The translations under genes were made by a program, and so were the position numbers. DNA of 64,000 nt. Source: Sinohyriopsis cumingii. Taxonomy: Eukaryota; Mollusca; Bivalvia; Unionida; Unionidae. Positions within the stretch are counted from its first letter, which is position 1, and the number at the start of each line of letters is the position of its first letter. This document shows, piece by piece, positions 22,433 to 34,670 of the stretch. Location: positions 15,283,220 to 15,347,219 of the forward strand of contig CM068839.1 of the NCBI GenBank assembly GCA_028554795.2, given 5' to 3'. The notes beneath the pieces are model-generated. The model was not told the origin of the DNA. It searched no databases and was given only the letters and a program-made list of their open reading frames with translations.

Positions 22433-25400
22433 AAAGTTGAAATAATATCTTGTCTACTTGGACTGAATGGGACCGCTACACATCCAGTGCGTTACACATT
22501 GAAATAAGTTAAATTCATCTCTGATTGGTGGTTACTGTTTGGTTAAGTCAATAGCCACCAATAAGATCTAACTAGCTTATTCATTGCATGACACACTGTA
22601 AGTATTGCATAAAAACTCAAACTCAATTTAAACAAACATAATGTAACAGACAAGCTTCTTGCAAAAGCGGCTTTCAAATGATCTGTAAAGTTGTACATGT
22701 TTGAAATGTCTTCTCTTGGGGTGATGTATGAAATCAGTGACTGACCAGGCTGACAGGAAAAAAAACAAAATTGCACAGAATTGGTGAGGGACCAGATTCC
22801 AAACTGCATCAGTTACAGTCATCACCTTGTTAATTTCTAGAAGGCGAGTTACTGCTGTCAATAATTTCGTTTTTCACTGACAGAAATGTGGTCATAGCAG
22901 TTGTTTTGCACATGCAGTAAGCACAGTATGATGGATCTGGTTGTTAACCATCTCTGCTTTCATACTCCGACTTTTTCTAGATAAGACTTTCTTTACACAA
23001 GTTAATTGAACTATTTCTTCTGTTTTGAAAATAAGATCATAATGCCTTAGAAATTTAAGTGAAGACAGGAAATACAATGTTTTCAAAGCACGCAAAACAA
23101 AGGTCGTAGTGACCAATAGGAGTCCTGCATCTGATCAATGGAGCAGCAGCATGGAATGGCCTAAATGTTTGAATTAAAACCACTGAAAACAAACAGGTGT
23201 GGAAGTATTGCTTTTATCTTGTCAAGGTGTGAGAATGGCATATGAACAAATGATGTCTGTCTGTAATCTGCATACTGAAAATAAAAGATGTAAATACATG
23301 TAAAATGGCACCATCCTACCACTGAAAAACCTTTGCAAGATGAAAAGACCATCAAGTAGATATGTGTATCGATAATGAATCATATCATAGGTTCTGTGTC
23401 ATGAATTGTATTGATACATGGTATAAGTGGATCATTTCACCCCTAACTACAAGGAGATATACTTACCCTTGGATAGTGTTATTAGGAGGGAGAGCTGAAT
23501 GACTACTACTTGTGCTGCAGGAACCGAGGCATGAATGGATGGACAAATGGGTAATGCAATTACTATAGGATTCCTACCAACAGGCAAAAATAAAAATGAC
23601 ACATAATTGGAATACTCCAATGTGGTTATCACTAGGAACAGAGAAAAATGAACATTAAAAACGATTTACAAAATTTAATTTATTTTTATGCAATTGTAAG
23701 CAAGCAACAGTGCTATATTACCCGCTATTTTCATAAATATGTCAGATTCATGTCTCGATGTGTGATATACCCAGTAATTATGAAAAACATCACAAAATCA
23801 GACAGTCTTAAATCACAATGAATACACTAAATTATCCTACAAAAAAGGAAAGAATTGATTTGTGATCACTATGCTGTAGATAGAATGAAGAATTAGTCTT
23901 GAATTTAACATTTGTTATTACTAAGGAGACTATCTGAACTAGAATCCTATAATTAACATCAATGGCCAATATGTAAATTTACACCATTACACCAGATATT
24001 TGCATGTGTAGATGTTATGGTATAATATATAAATCATAAACTATATTTTACAAAATACAAGAATTATATCACAGATCATACCCACTATATGTACTTTGTT
24101 ACAAGATCATATTATTAGAAAACTGAAGTGAAAAATTAAATTAAAAAAATTAAAACAAGGAAAGAATCTGTATGTTGCAATAATAATTGTTTGAAAGAGG
24201 CCTACTTTTTAATCAAGAATGGCAATGTTTAAACTAACACACTGAATAAGGGTTATTGTTTTAAAACTGGTGATACTCAACTGCACACTGACAGCACTCA
24301 AATATGGGCTAAATTTAAATTTTTTAAATCCATAAAAATATGAAATCTAATCAACTAATCAGTTCTTAAAGGTAAACAAATGCACAAAGCTTACTTATTT
24401 ATGTTTTGCACATAATAATGTAAAAAAATGACAGAATGGTGAACAAGACAGTCTCAGCAAAAGTCCATAACTTGCCCAAATTTGGCAGAAAAAAATCCCA
24501 TACAAAGGTTATATACATGTGTTCATTTGTGTGTTGCTTTTCTATTTTAACTATCTGCATAGTGAAATGATTTTATGACAGATAAATGGACAATTACACA
24601 TACAAAAGGGTTTATAGAACTAAAAGTTTTGACACCTGGATGCTCCCAGTTGGATTTGGTAAGGACTGGTGAATGTGGAAAGAACCTTTTAGAACTAATT
24701 TTCCCTTGAATCTATATATTATTTGTCATATCTTTTATAAAATTTCAAAAAGGTCGTTATAACAATTTTACTCTCTGTCAAATACGATCCATATGGCCAT
24801 GTGCAAATAAAAGTCATTTTAAAGTGTAGGTTTTTATGGGCTTCAGAGCTGACATTGTTTTTGATTATGCTGACCTATACTGAGGCAGATCAGTATCAGC
24901 TGTACAAAATAAGAGGCTTGGATGCCTGAATTCTATATGTTAAGCTTTTATTGATCAGGTTGGTTTTTACTGGTTCGATTTCATGTGCTTTGCAATGTAC
25001 ACTGTACTTAACATCAGGAGTTCACATGCTGCTTCCATACAGGGTTTTTTGTGTGTTTAAAATCTACTTTTTTAGGTATTTTGTACATCATTTACATATA
25101 TTTAGTGATTGGTCATGTTAGAAAAAAAATAAGACATGGTTCACTGTGTGTATTTGGAGTACTTGCCATCAAAATGTAACTCTCTGGATCAAACTGCTGC
25201 CTTGGCAAACATTTGCACACTGCAAACCATGTACAAGTTAGTTTAATTTTACAACAGTAAAATTAGGCAGTGGACTAATCATTCTGTACAAATTTGAAAA
25301 GCACAGATGCTGTCCATCAAATATTTCAGAAGTTGAAAAAAAGTTAAAACTGACATATGCATAATGTACAATTAATAAAGAAATACATTCTGCTCTCATG

Positions 25401-25589
25401 AACTTACAGCTAGATGAGTTGAAAGTGACATAAAATTTGAATTTGTTGCCCAAAGCATTAAATATATTATAACTAATGCAGCTATATTTTTCTATTATGA
25501 TTACTATTATAAGAATGAGACATTACAGGAATAAATGTAATTTATGTATTCAGCATCTTAATAACCTGCAATACTGTAAAACAACATAT
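22433..25589. other. Intergenic, nothing supported
   Basis: About 3.2 kb. Several 60-90 codon frames occur on both strands, with no domain signature, no plausible splice chain and AT-rich composition. The minus-strand stretch at 23447-23632 may be part of an unrecognised repeat. Confidence 0.35.
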
Positions 25590-26910
25590 ACTTGTAGCAG
25601 CATTTCTAAACTTTACTGCCATTGTGCCTATATTTTTTAATGCAACTTTACTGCCATTGTGTCCACATATCTTTCAATCCGCATGTCTAAACTTTACTGC
25701 CATTATGCTGATATATCAATGCATAATGTCTAAATGTTACTGCCATTGTGTCCACATATCTTTCAATGCAGCATGTCTAAACTTTACTGCCATTATGCTG
25801 ATATATCAATGCATAATGTCTAAATGTTACTGCCATTGTGTCCACATATCTTTCAATGCAGCATGTCTAAACTTTACTGCCATTATGCTGATATATCAAT
25901 GCATAATGTCTAAATGTTACTGCCATTGTGTCCACATATCTTTCAATGCAGCATGTCTAAACTTTACTGCCATTATGCTGATATATCAATGCATAATGTC
26001 TAAATGTTACTGCCATTGTGTCCACATATCTTTCAATGCAGCATGTCTAAACTTTACTGCCATTATGCTGATATATCAATGCATAATGTCTAAATGTTAC
26101 TGCCATTGTGTCCACATATCTTTCAATGCAGCATGTCTAAACTTTACTGCCATTATGCTGATATATCAATGCATAATGTCTAAATTTTACTGCCATTGTG
26201 TCCACATATCTTTCAATGCAGCATGTCTAAACTTTACTGCCATTATGCTGATATATCAATGCATAATGTCTAAATTTTACTGCCATTGTATCTACATATC
26301 TTTCAACGCAGCATGTCTAAACTTTACTGCCATTATGCTGATATATCAATGCATAATGTCTAAATTTTACTGCCATTGTATCTACATATCTTTCAATGCA
26401 GCATGTCTAAACTTTACTGCCATTATGCTGATATATCAATGCATAATGTCTAAATTTTACTGCTCTTGTGTCCACATACCTTTCAATGCCACATGTCTAA
26501 ACTTTACTGCCATTATGCTGATATATCAGTGCATGTCTAAATGTTACTGCCATTGTGTCCACATATCTTTCAATGCAGAATGTCTAAACTTTACTGCCAT
26601 TATGCTGATATATCAATGCATAATGTCTAAATGTTACTGCCATTGTGTCCACATATCTTTCAATGCAGAATGTCAAAACTTTTGCACCACTGTGCCTAGA
26701 TACCTTTTAGATCAAACTGATGTAAGCTTGTCTAAACTTTAGCAACATTTGCCTAGACACCTTTTAGTGAAGATTGCTGTTATCCTGCTTACACTTTAGC
26801 TCCATCTGCCTAGATACCTTTGGTGCAGATGTTAGCTTGTCTCAACTTTGACATTGTCAAGCCTACATGCCTTTTAGTGCTGATTGGTGTTAGCATGTCT
26901 AAGTCAAGAA
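25590..26910. repeat. 90-bp dimeric minisatellite, ~11 regular units plus decayed tail
   Basis: Units repeat exactly every 90 bp from about 25690 to 26690. Each 90-mer consists of two related halves of about 43 and 47 bp: one has 'tttactgccattatgctgat', the other 'ttactgccattgtgtccaca', and both end in 'atgtctaaa'. The array is thus a higher-order dimer. Both edges are decayed: 25590-25690 on the left, and on the right 26690-26910 ('tgcctagataccttttag' copies). Since 90 is a multiple of 3, a plus-strand frame stays open for 372 codons. Confidence 0.95.
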
Positions 26911-27349
26911 CATTATTAAAAAATGTTTTATTTTAAATGTTTGACTCTAATTGCAGAGCATAAAAATGGTCAATTGTTCTTGTGTTTTTCATATATTAAC
27001 ATTACTTGCTTTATAGTAGCACAAGAATTTAAATTGTTATTAAACAATACACAATGATTACTATATGTAGACAAGGTCAGTGGAGTAGATCAAACTTTAG
27101 CACTACTGGAAAAGAGAAAATAAAGTGTTCTATCATTTAAGTCATGAGAGTTGATGCAAATACAGGAGCCACAAGAGAATGAGTTTCTTGCTCAAAAGTT
27201 TCCAGGAATACAGAACCAGATTTTTTCAAGCTAAATTTCTGTAAACAAAATTCAAAAACTTTATTTAAAAAAAAAAACATGGGATCATTATAAACAAAAA
27301 GTTAGCTTCAAAAGATTAAATTAAAAAATGGTGCTCTCTAGATGAAATA
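26911..27349. other. No feature seen
   Basis: AT-rich spacer between two arrays, with no coding evidence. Confidence 0.4.
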
Positions 27350-27922
27350 CATTAAACTGTCTTCCTTAACTATGGGAAACTGTAAGATGTTGATTATACA
27401 AAAAAGGACTTCATTGCTTGCCAACATTTATACAGTTTAACTGTCTTCCTTAACTTTGGGAAACTGTAAGATGTTGATTATACAAAAAAGGACTTCATTG
27501 CTTGCCAACATTTATACAGTTTAACTGTCTTCCTTACCTATGGGAAACTGTTAAGATGTTGATTATACAAAAAAGGACTTCATTGCTTGCCAACATTTAC
27601 ACAGTTTAACTGTCTTCCTTAACTATGGGAAACTGTAAGATGTTGATTATATAAAAAAAGGACTTCATTGCTTGCAAACATTTATACAGTTTAAGTATGA
27701 TGTTGATTATACAAAGAAGGACTTCATTGCTTGCCAATATTTATACAGTTTAACTGTCTTCCTTAACTATGGGAAACTGTAAGATGTTGATTATACAAAA
27801 AAGGACTTCATTGCTTGCCAACATTTATACAGTTTAACTGTCTTCCTTCACTATGGGAAACTAAGATGTTGATTATACAAAAAAGGACTTCATTGCTTGC
27901 CAATATTTATACAGTTTAAATG
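27350..27922. repeat. 84-bp minisatellite, ~7 units
   Basis: Units contain 'aactgtcttccttaactatg', 'gggaaactgtaagatgttga', 'tacaaaaaaggacttcattg' and 'cttgccaacatttatacag'. One unit near 27690 lacks about 30 bp, leaving a short copy. Copies are more than 95% alike by eye. Confidence 0.95.
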
Positions 27923-29354
27923 TTAGTGAATTTTAATTCTGGATGATTCAAGGATTTATCAACCCTAAAAATAGTTATATTAACCATGACTTGTGACACA
28001 ACCAATTATAATTTTTCAGGGGTTAATAAATCTTTGTATCAATTGAAATCAAAACCAGTAATTGTTTTATTATGTAACTTCTAATTTCCTAAAGGTTTTA
28101 CACCACAGTATGAACAAATGCACTTGAAGTTTAAAACGTTAACCAAATGTGACTGAATTAGCAATACTTAAAAAAGTAGGCTCTTAGTTCATCATATAAG
28201 AAGTTAAAATGAATTGAAATAAACAAAATCATGTAAATGGACAAGAAAGAAAATATACATACGCAGTAAATGTTTGTTCTTCTTAACAACTGGCATCTTC
28301 TGAGCATTTTACAGCTCCAAAACCTTCATTTAAAGCAATCAAAAACAGACTAAAGGAGGGGTAGGACCAACTGATGAATGAAAATTCAGGCCCTTTGAAA
28401 ACAAAAAACATTTTGCCATATATCAGTGCTGGATGATGCATACTCAAGCACTAATGTATACCATAAACAGAAACCTTACAATCTGCCTTCAGCAATATGT
28501 GTCTCTTGTATCAACCCCATCTCTAATGTCATAGGAAGAACAACATCAGAAACTCATCAAATAAGTCTGGGAACTGTACATGACATTCATGTATGCATGT
28601 GAGGGTGATATATTTTAGCAATGACAGCTTCTTGTAATTTTCTGAAACAAAACATGGTAAAAATGAGTAGTAAGACAATGTATTTCCCTGCAAATAACAC
28701 ACCTCTAGCTGTGACAACCATACACCCATATCTGCTGTCACATCTTGCAATGACACATATGAGTCAATATTGTTTGCAGTGCACTATATATAAATATCTA
28801 TAAATTGACCAAATTTTATTCATTGACTAGTTTTAGAGATGGACGGAAATAATAATTACTCAGACTTGTGTTCAGCAATCATCATTCCATCAACGGAATT
28901 AGTGAGATTTCATACAGCAGTCATTTCACTATATCTTGATACCAACTGCTTAAGTGAGGGTTGAACAAAAGGCCGTATCTATTCAAAATGTGTTTTACGG
29001 CTTTGTACCCTTTTTATTCCAGTTGATTTATCTTCACTCTTTACTTAATTTGGCTGTTTTCTGAAGAAAGCCATGTTACTAAACATTAAACTTATACACT
29101 TCTACATAAAATGTAAACAAGAGAATGACTGATATATGCATGACTATATTAAATAAGAAACAACCAAATGATTAGAAATATCAGAAACATAAAAATAATA
29201 AATTCTGACTCTGGCAATCCAGAATCTGTTTCAAAAATGTGTATGATTTACAATGTATGAATAAATACTAAACTTAAGAAAACAGACAATTTTGAACATG
29301 TCACTTAATTATTATCGGATTAGGCAGAGTCAAACATGTCTCTACCTATTATAT
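27923..29354. other. Intergenic, nothing supported
   Basis: AT-rich sequence without repeats or coding signals I can defend. Confidence 0.4.
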
Positions 29355-29450
29355 ATATTGCTTATAAGTCGATTCCAATTGCAAACTGCATTATGTGACA
29401 GATCTGGTCTATGTTATTTGCAGTTGGACTTGACTCATAAGTGAGTACAG
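29355..29450. mobile_element. Short MITE copy 6 (centre deleted)
   Basis: About 95 bp: the left arm ends 'gattccaattgcaaactgca' and is followed directly by 'ttatgtgacagatctggtct' and the right arm 'gcagttggacttgactcata'. The outer palindrome is intact but the inner palindromic half is lost, leaving a simple hairpin. Confidence 0.75.
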
Positions 29451-29467
29451 TCAGCACCAGATCATAA

Positions 29468-29583
29468 ATAAATCCATGTTACTGTACACTGTGAACTTTC
29501 CTTAATAATCCATGTTACTGTACACTGTGAACTTTCCTTAATAATCCATGTTACTGTACACTGTGAACTTTCCTTAATAATCC
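29468..29583. repeat. 36-bp tandem triplication
   Basis: Three practically identical copies of 'aatccatgttactgtacact' followed by 'gtgaactttccttaat', then a partial fourth. It begins right after MITE copy 6. Confidence 0.95.
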
Positions 29584-31908
29584 ATATAAATATTTGAAAT
29601 TTACATACTGGCAAGAACTACTTAAAAAAATCAGCTACTTTGATAAATCACTAAAGAAAAAAAACTAGGCTGTACGACTGAAAAAAACTATAACAAAACA
29701 CATAATAAATAAAAGTTGGCACAAAAACGGTTTCTGGAACTACTAATATTGGATAATAACTGAATGACTATGTTTATAATTATGTTGAAACTTGAATGAC
29801 CCTAACAGTTTTATCACATTTTGCAGACAGATTGTCCAATCACATCATGGGCATTTTTAATGCTAGCAATCAAAATAAATAAGATGAAAACGTTTGGTGA
29901 ACATAATACCCATGGACAGAATTTTTTTTAAATCTCAGAAATAAACTTGTAGGTCTTTTAACCAATTACATGGGCTATGCATACAGCTAAACTTGAACAA
30001 GACATGTAGACACAGCAAGAACCATCATCATGGTAAGTTGTACTACAAAATGGGGTTAAAACAATACAAGTTATCACAAAGCTTATCAATATGACATGCA
30101 AGGTAATCTTTATCATGCAAAGCCCTGAAATGAATGCAAATAAAAAGGTCGTGGAGGAGACATAAAACCATGTCATTATAAGGCAACTTAATATTTAAAA
30201 TTTAAACTGCTGTCTGATTCAGAAAGTAGAATGTGTAATAGTCTGATAACAACGGAACTTGAATGATCAATTTATAGTTACAAATCCATTATGTATCTTC
30301 TGGCATACTGAATGTGAATTACATTTTTAAAAGAAATTTTCAACATGTTTCTGCACCAGGAGAAGTAAAGGTTGAAATATTTGCATACGATGCAACTATA
30401 AAATGTACTCAAATAGATCTAATCCATGCTCAGAATCGAATTGTAACTCCATGATGGAGGAATATCAAACTCATACCAACATATTCCATAAATAAACACA
30501 TGAAGTAAACATACAAACATGTCACTGATCACACAGTAAATTACTCCCAGTTAACTAGTAATTTTTTGTTACTGCAACGAGTGGGTTAATCATTCAAAAA
30601 ACTTTATTCCCTAAAAATTTGCAATTTTTTTTATAAAGGTGAATGATGGATGCATCATCAAGATAAAAGTCATTGGTAAATTATAGCACTCCATAATTAG
30701 TCAAATGAAATAAAGTTTACCAGGTATCATGGAAACAACTCACTATTTCTTATGAATAAACTTATCTACAGTGAGTTTTCTTTGACAATAAAAAATATTT
30801 TAAACAACAACACAAATTTATGAATAATGAACATGAAGAAAAACAAACTGATTAACAACTGTTGTGAAATTCAGGAAATAAAAAGAGAAAGGTATCACAG
30901 AATTCAACCAAAACAAGTTCTCTCTCATCAAAATTATCAGAGCCATTTTTGCTATAGACAAAGGAAATCAATTCAGTTACAAAAGTAATCAGACAGATGT
31001 AACCTAATAATTAAACCAAACTTAGGTAATATAAAAAACTGAATAATCACTGGAGGCAATTTTTTATGGGGTACCAATTTTTGTGGGTTTCAAGGTTGCT
31101 ACAAACCAGAAATTCAAAGATCCAGCACCAAGAAAAGAACACATTCATAAAGAAGATATGACCCTTTTCATGAATTTAAGGATGAAAAATATTACTTTTT
31201 GTAAGAAAGCTGAGAGACACACCCCCCACCAAGTGAATTCACAATTCATTTTCAGCCCTCTCATTATAAACCAAAATACTGAATAAAGACAGATGGATCA
31301 CAATTCAATTATATCTAATTAAGGATAATGAGACAACTAAACAAAATTGTGATTTTGCAGACATCTTTTTCTGAAATGAGAAGGCTGATTCTATCATATT
31401 TTGGAATGTAATGCCCTTTCAAATTGGTCACCTCAAAATTTGCAGCGGTAAAATTCACATGGAAATTGACACCCCTTGACGTCTTTCCCAGCGACATGAT
31501 ACCACTAAAAATTACATTTTGTTACCATGTTTTGACAAAATATTCCAAGTGTAATAGAATGGGAATTGCAATCTTGTGTTTGAGGATCTAAAATGTTAAT
31601 GGTGCAGATTTTACTGTCACAAATATATGCTGATACACTGATGGTAAAACTGAGTTTGCAAACCACAATAATGATTAATATCTTCAATTCCTCAAATGCA
31701 AGACTGTTTATTATATAACTTGTATAAAAGTGCCTTTAAATATACAAGATCATTGATTACGGCCTTTAACACTTTAAATAAAATAAATAATGTATAGGAA
31801 TGCCCTAAAAATTAACATTGCTTGCAATGAACAGTTTAGAGGTTGTCAACACTTCCGAAAACATTTATTTTACTTCAAAAAAGATTTTTTTTTAACTTCC
31901 AGAACATA
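29584..31908. other. Intergenic, nothing supported
   Basis: About 2.3 kb of AT-rich sequence. Several short frames, none with family features or splice support. Confidence 0.4.
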
Positions 31909-32005
31909 ATGACTGAGATACCTGACCCTGATATCACAAAAAAGTCATGAAAGCCATGACTGAGATACCTGACCCTGATATCACAAAAAAAGTCATGAAA
32001 GCCAT
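31909..32005. repeat. ~48-bp tandem duplication
   Basis: Two adjacent copies of 'atgactgagatacctgaccc' followed by 'tgatatcacaaaaaa' and 'gtcatgaaagcc'. They differ by one A in the poly-A run. Confidence 0.95.
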
Positions 32006-33299
32006 TCCTTGTGATCTACAACTCAGATTTGTGCTGCATGTGCTGAAACCCTCTCTTACATGTGATCAAACAAATACCTGTGTTCTAATATATCAACAAT
32101 TACAAGCTATCTGACTTTCCTCATACATGCATTGTCAAGTATAAACATATCATGAACAAAGTAATTCAAACATAATAATCATAACAATAAGAAACTTTGT
32201 CTTTTCACTATTTATAATGCATATTACAAAATCAAGGTACATTATATTCTACAATTAAGCAAAACAAACTGCAAGAAAACTATTGCAATCTGTCTACTGA
32301 TATTTTCTCCAAACTCCTTTTCTTTAACTCCATGATGCCTTGAAAAATGCTGCTGCTGCTGCTCAAATGATTTTTTATTAACTTTACAAATAAAACTCTG
32401 CAGCAGTAAAGTTCACAATATACTGTCAGATAATTGCATCCTTTGATGTCTCTCCCTGTAAGGGCTGTTCCAGTATATGAGACCCAGGGAAGGCACATTT
32501 AATGTAGAGTAGTCATTCATTGATGCAATTTAGAACTTTGTATCATTTTCACATTAACTCCCCGAGTAATCAGAGAACCCTGGCATATATTTTTTTTAAA
32601 GTGCCTTCCATGGGTACTATTTTTGTTTAAATGGAACAGCACTAGCATAAAATTACTTAGAATAAACTTTTTTAGGTATTGCTTTTGTGCATTATACGTG
32701 TGTATATTGTTCAGATTCTGACAATACTGCTAATATCTTTTTTTTCTAACTTCACCCCAAACGCTTTGATCTAGAGGATTTTGATGCTTAATGAAATTAA
32801 TTAACTGTATGAAAGCTATTACCTTTATGAACAGAAAGGTCTAAAATGTTAGCACAGTAAACCTGTCTTGAGAAACCACTGCTATTGGAGCACCTGCTTT
32901 GAGAGACCATAACCTCCATACACAGATTTATTGATTACATAGTGTCATGACCTATTATGAGACGAACCAGCTTCAGAGACAATGCTTTTTGGCAGAAGGT
33001 CAGATGGGTTTTACTGTATAAAAATAATAAAAAATACAATTTTATGCATTTCGCATCAGGAAACAAATTTACTACACTATCATTTAACTGAATTATAGTT
33101 GTAATTAGCCTGATACATATAACCTTTCTTGGCATAGTTTTAAATTACTAACCATTTGATAAATTAGTGATACTTTACATAATAACAGTAGATTAATAAT
33201 AATAATAATAATAATAATAACAATAATAAATTAATTATTTATACATGGTAACTTAATCAGCTGAGTACAACTAATTTCTCTTTAGACCCTGAACTAAAT
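32006..33299. other. Intergenic, simple repeats only
   Basis: Contains an imperfect GCT run (about 32349-32364) and an AAT/AAC microsatellite (33194-33230). No gene evidence. Confidence 0.4.
33192..33232. repeat. (AAT)n microsatellite
   Basis: About twelve trinucleotide units with a single AAC-type interruption. Confidence 0.9.
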
Positions 33300-34089
33300 A
33301 TAAAACTTACAACTGACCTTTATTTGTTCACCTAGTGTAACTATCCACAATATATATCATAGCAACCAAGTACAAAAGCACAGCTCTTGGCTTTCAATGA
33401 GTTTCCACCTTTGAAAATCCAACAGACTTCTAAATTTTTGTGTGAATATTTATTTTAACATATCTAGGTAAAAATTTTATTACATGTTTGTATTCTGTAA
33501 GGAACAAAACATGGCTGAAGAAATATCCGGGATATTATTAATCAAACCATATAACAGAAGCCATTAAAACAATATTCCCTATCATTCCAAAGGATAAATG
33601 GCCATCAACCTACATGGCAAGAGGGGCTGTAGGTAAATGATGTAAAGTTGTAAAAATATGTTGTCTTGTTTCAAGACTTAAACATTTTTATATTCTGTAA
33701 GCAATTCATTCAGAGATGAAAATGCTTACTATTCTGAAAGACGATTTTCTTGAACGTTACAAAAATTTAAAATTGATGAAGCCTTTTCAAAAACTTGAAA
33801 TATCTGCTGCAATCTAGGAAAGTTTTGCAACAGAACTTACTTAGAACCAGATAGTGTAGCACTATATTATACCATATTACTAACTGAAATATTTACACTC
33901 ACAGTAACCTGTTAACACATATACATGTAAAGTAAACACAAAACTGTAAATACTATTTTTTTAAACCAAGAAAAAAAATGAATACTTGCAAAAACAAGGA
34001 AAATATTTCATTTCACTGGAATTCTGAAGGGGATGGGATGGAATGCGTGATTTGAATACTGTGTAGAAGACAATGGGATGAGCATTGCT
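33300..34089 (-). other. Probable 3' UTR of the ZDHHC gene, with candidate poly(A) signals
   Basis: Lies immediately beyond the minus-strand stop at 34090. Minus-strand AATAAA hexamers occur at 33476-33481, 33449-33454 and 33319-33324. Which one is used cannot be told from sequence alone in this AT-rich context. Confidence 0.3.
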
Positions 34090-34670
34090 TTACACTTCAG
34101 TATCTGCTACAGGCCTCTCTGGAACACTAGGCAAAACCCTCTCAGTGTAAAAAGTATCTGATGATCTTGCACTACTGAAGGGGCGGAAAGAATTGCTTTC
34201 GTTGCTGGATTTAAGTGCAGTTAAGTCCAATGGAGGAACCTCTGTGGGCCTCTTGCGCATCTGAATAGGTGTCAATGGCAACTTTTGAAATCCATCAGAA
34301 TAATCTAGACTTCCATCAGCATTAAATCTAGCAGAAGAATTAACAGTAAACATTGTTGTAGCATTCAAATCCTCTTTAATTGCTTTCTTTTTCCTTCTGC
34401 TCTTCTTTTGCCCCTTTTTGCCTCCATCTTTTGGGGAAAGGGTTTTATCTTCATCAGCTTGGTGTAATTCACTTGAAGTCTTAGTAGACATGTTCAAGGA
34501 TTTGTCTATTGGCACTTCATCAAGAGAATCAGCTGTATCTGAGTTGTATTCTGGGGCCCTTCCTGAGCCTTTTGGGGTCATTGGCGGAGGGGCCTGGATT
34601 TTCACTGGATTCCTGACGGCAAGATTCAGGTTCACTAGATATCCCTTATTAATGTATAACTCTGGGTTAT
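34090..34670 (-). CDS. ZDHHC1: ZDHHC1-like last exon with PDZ-ligand C-terminus
   Basis: Acceptor gttttggtag. The carried base completes Asp, then 192 codons lead to a stop at 34090. Starts DNPELYINKGYLVNLNLAV, passes a Pro stretch (QAPPPMTP), a Lys/Arg cluster (KKGQKKSRRKKK) and a Ser/Thr-rich region, and ends PSVPERPVADTEV. The final T-E-V fits a class I PDZ ligand. The base composition is less AT-rich than the flanks, as expected of coding sequence. Confidence 0.85.

Noticed and set aside
22433-25589. Several 60-90 codon frames as a possible gene
   Set aside because: No splice-compatible chain, no motif, and frames occur on both strands at the density expected by chance in AT-rich DNA.
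25624-26742. 372-codon plus-strand ORF
   Set aside because: Opens with GTG rather than ATG, consists only of the 90-bp repeat translation, and decays into non-repeat at both ends. Kept as a finding to test, not annotated as a gene.
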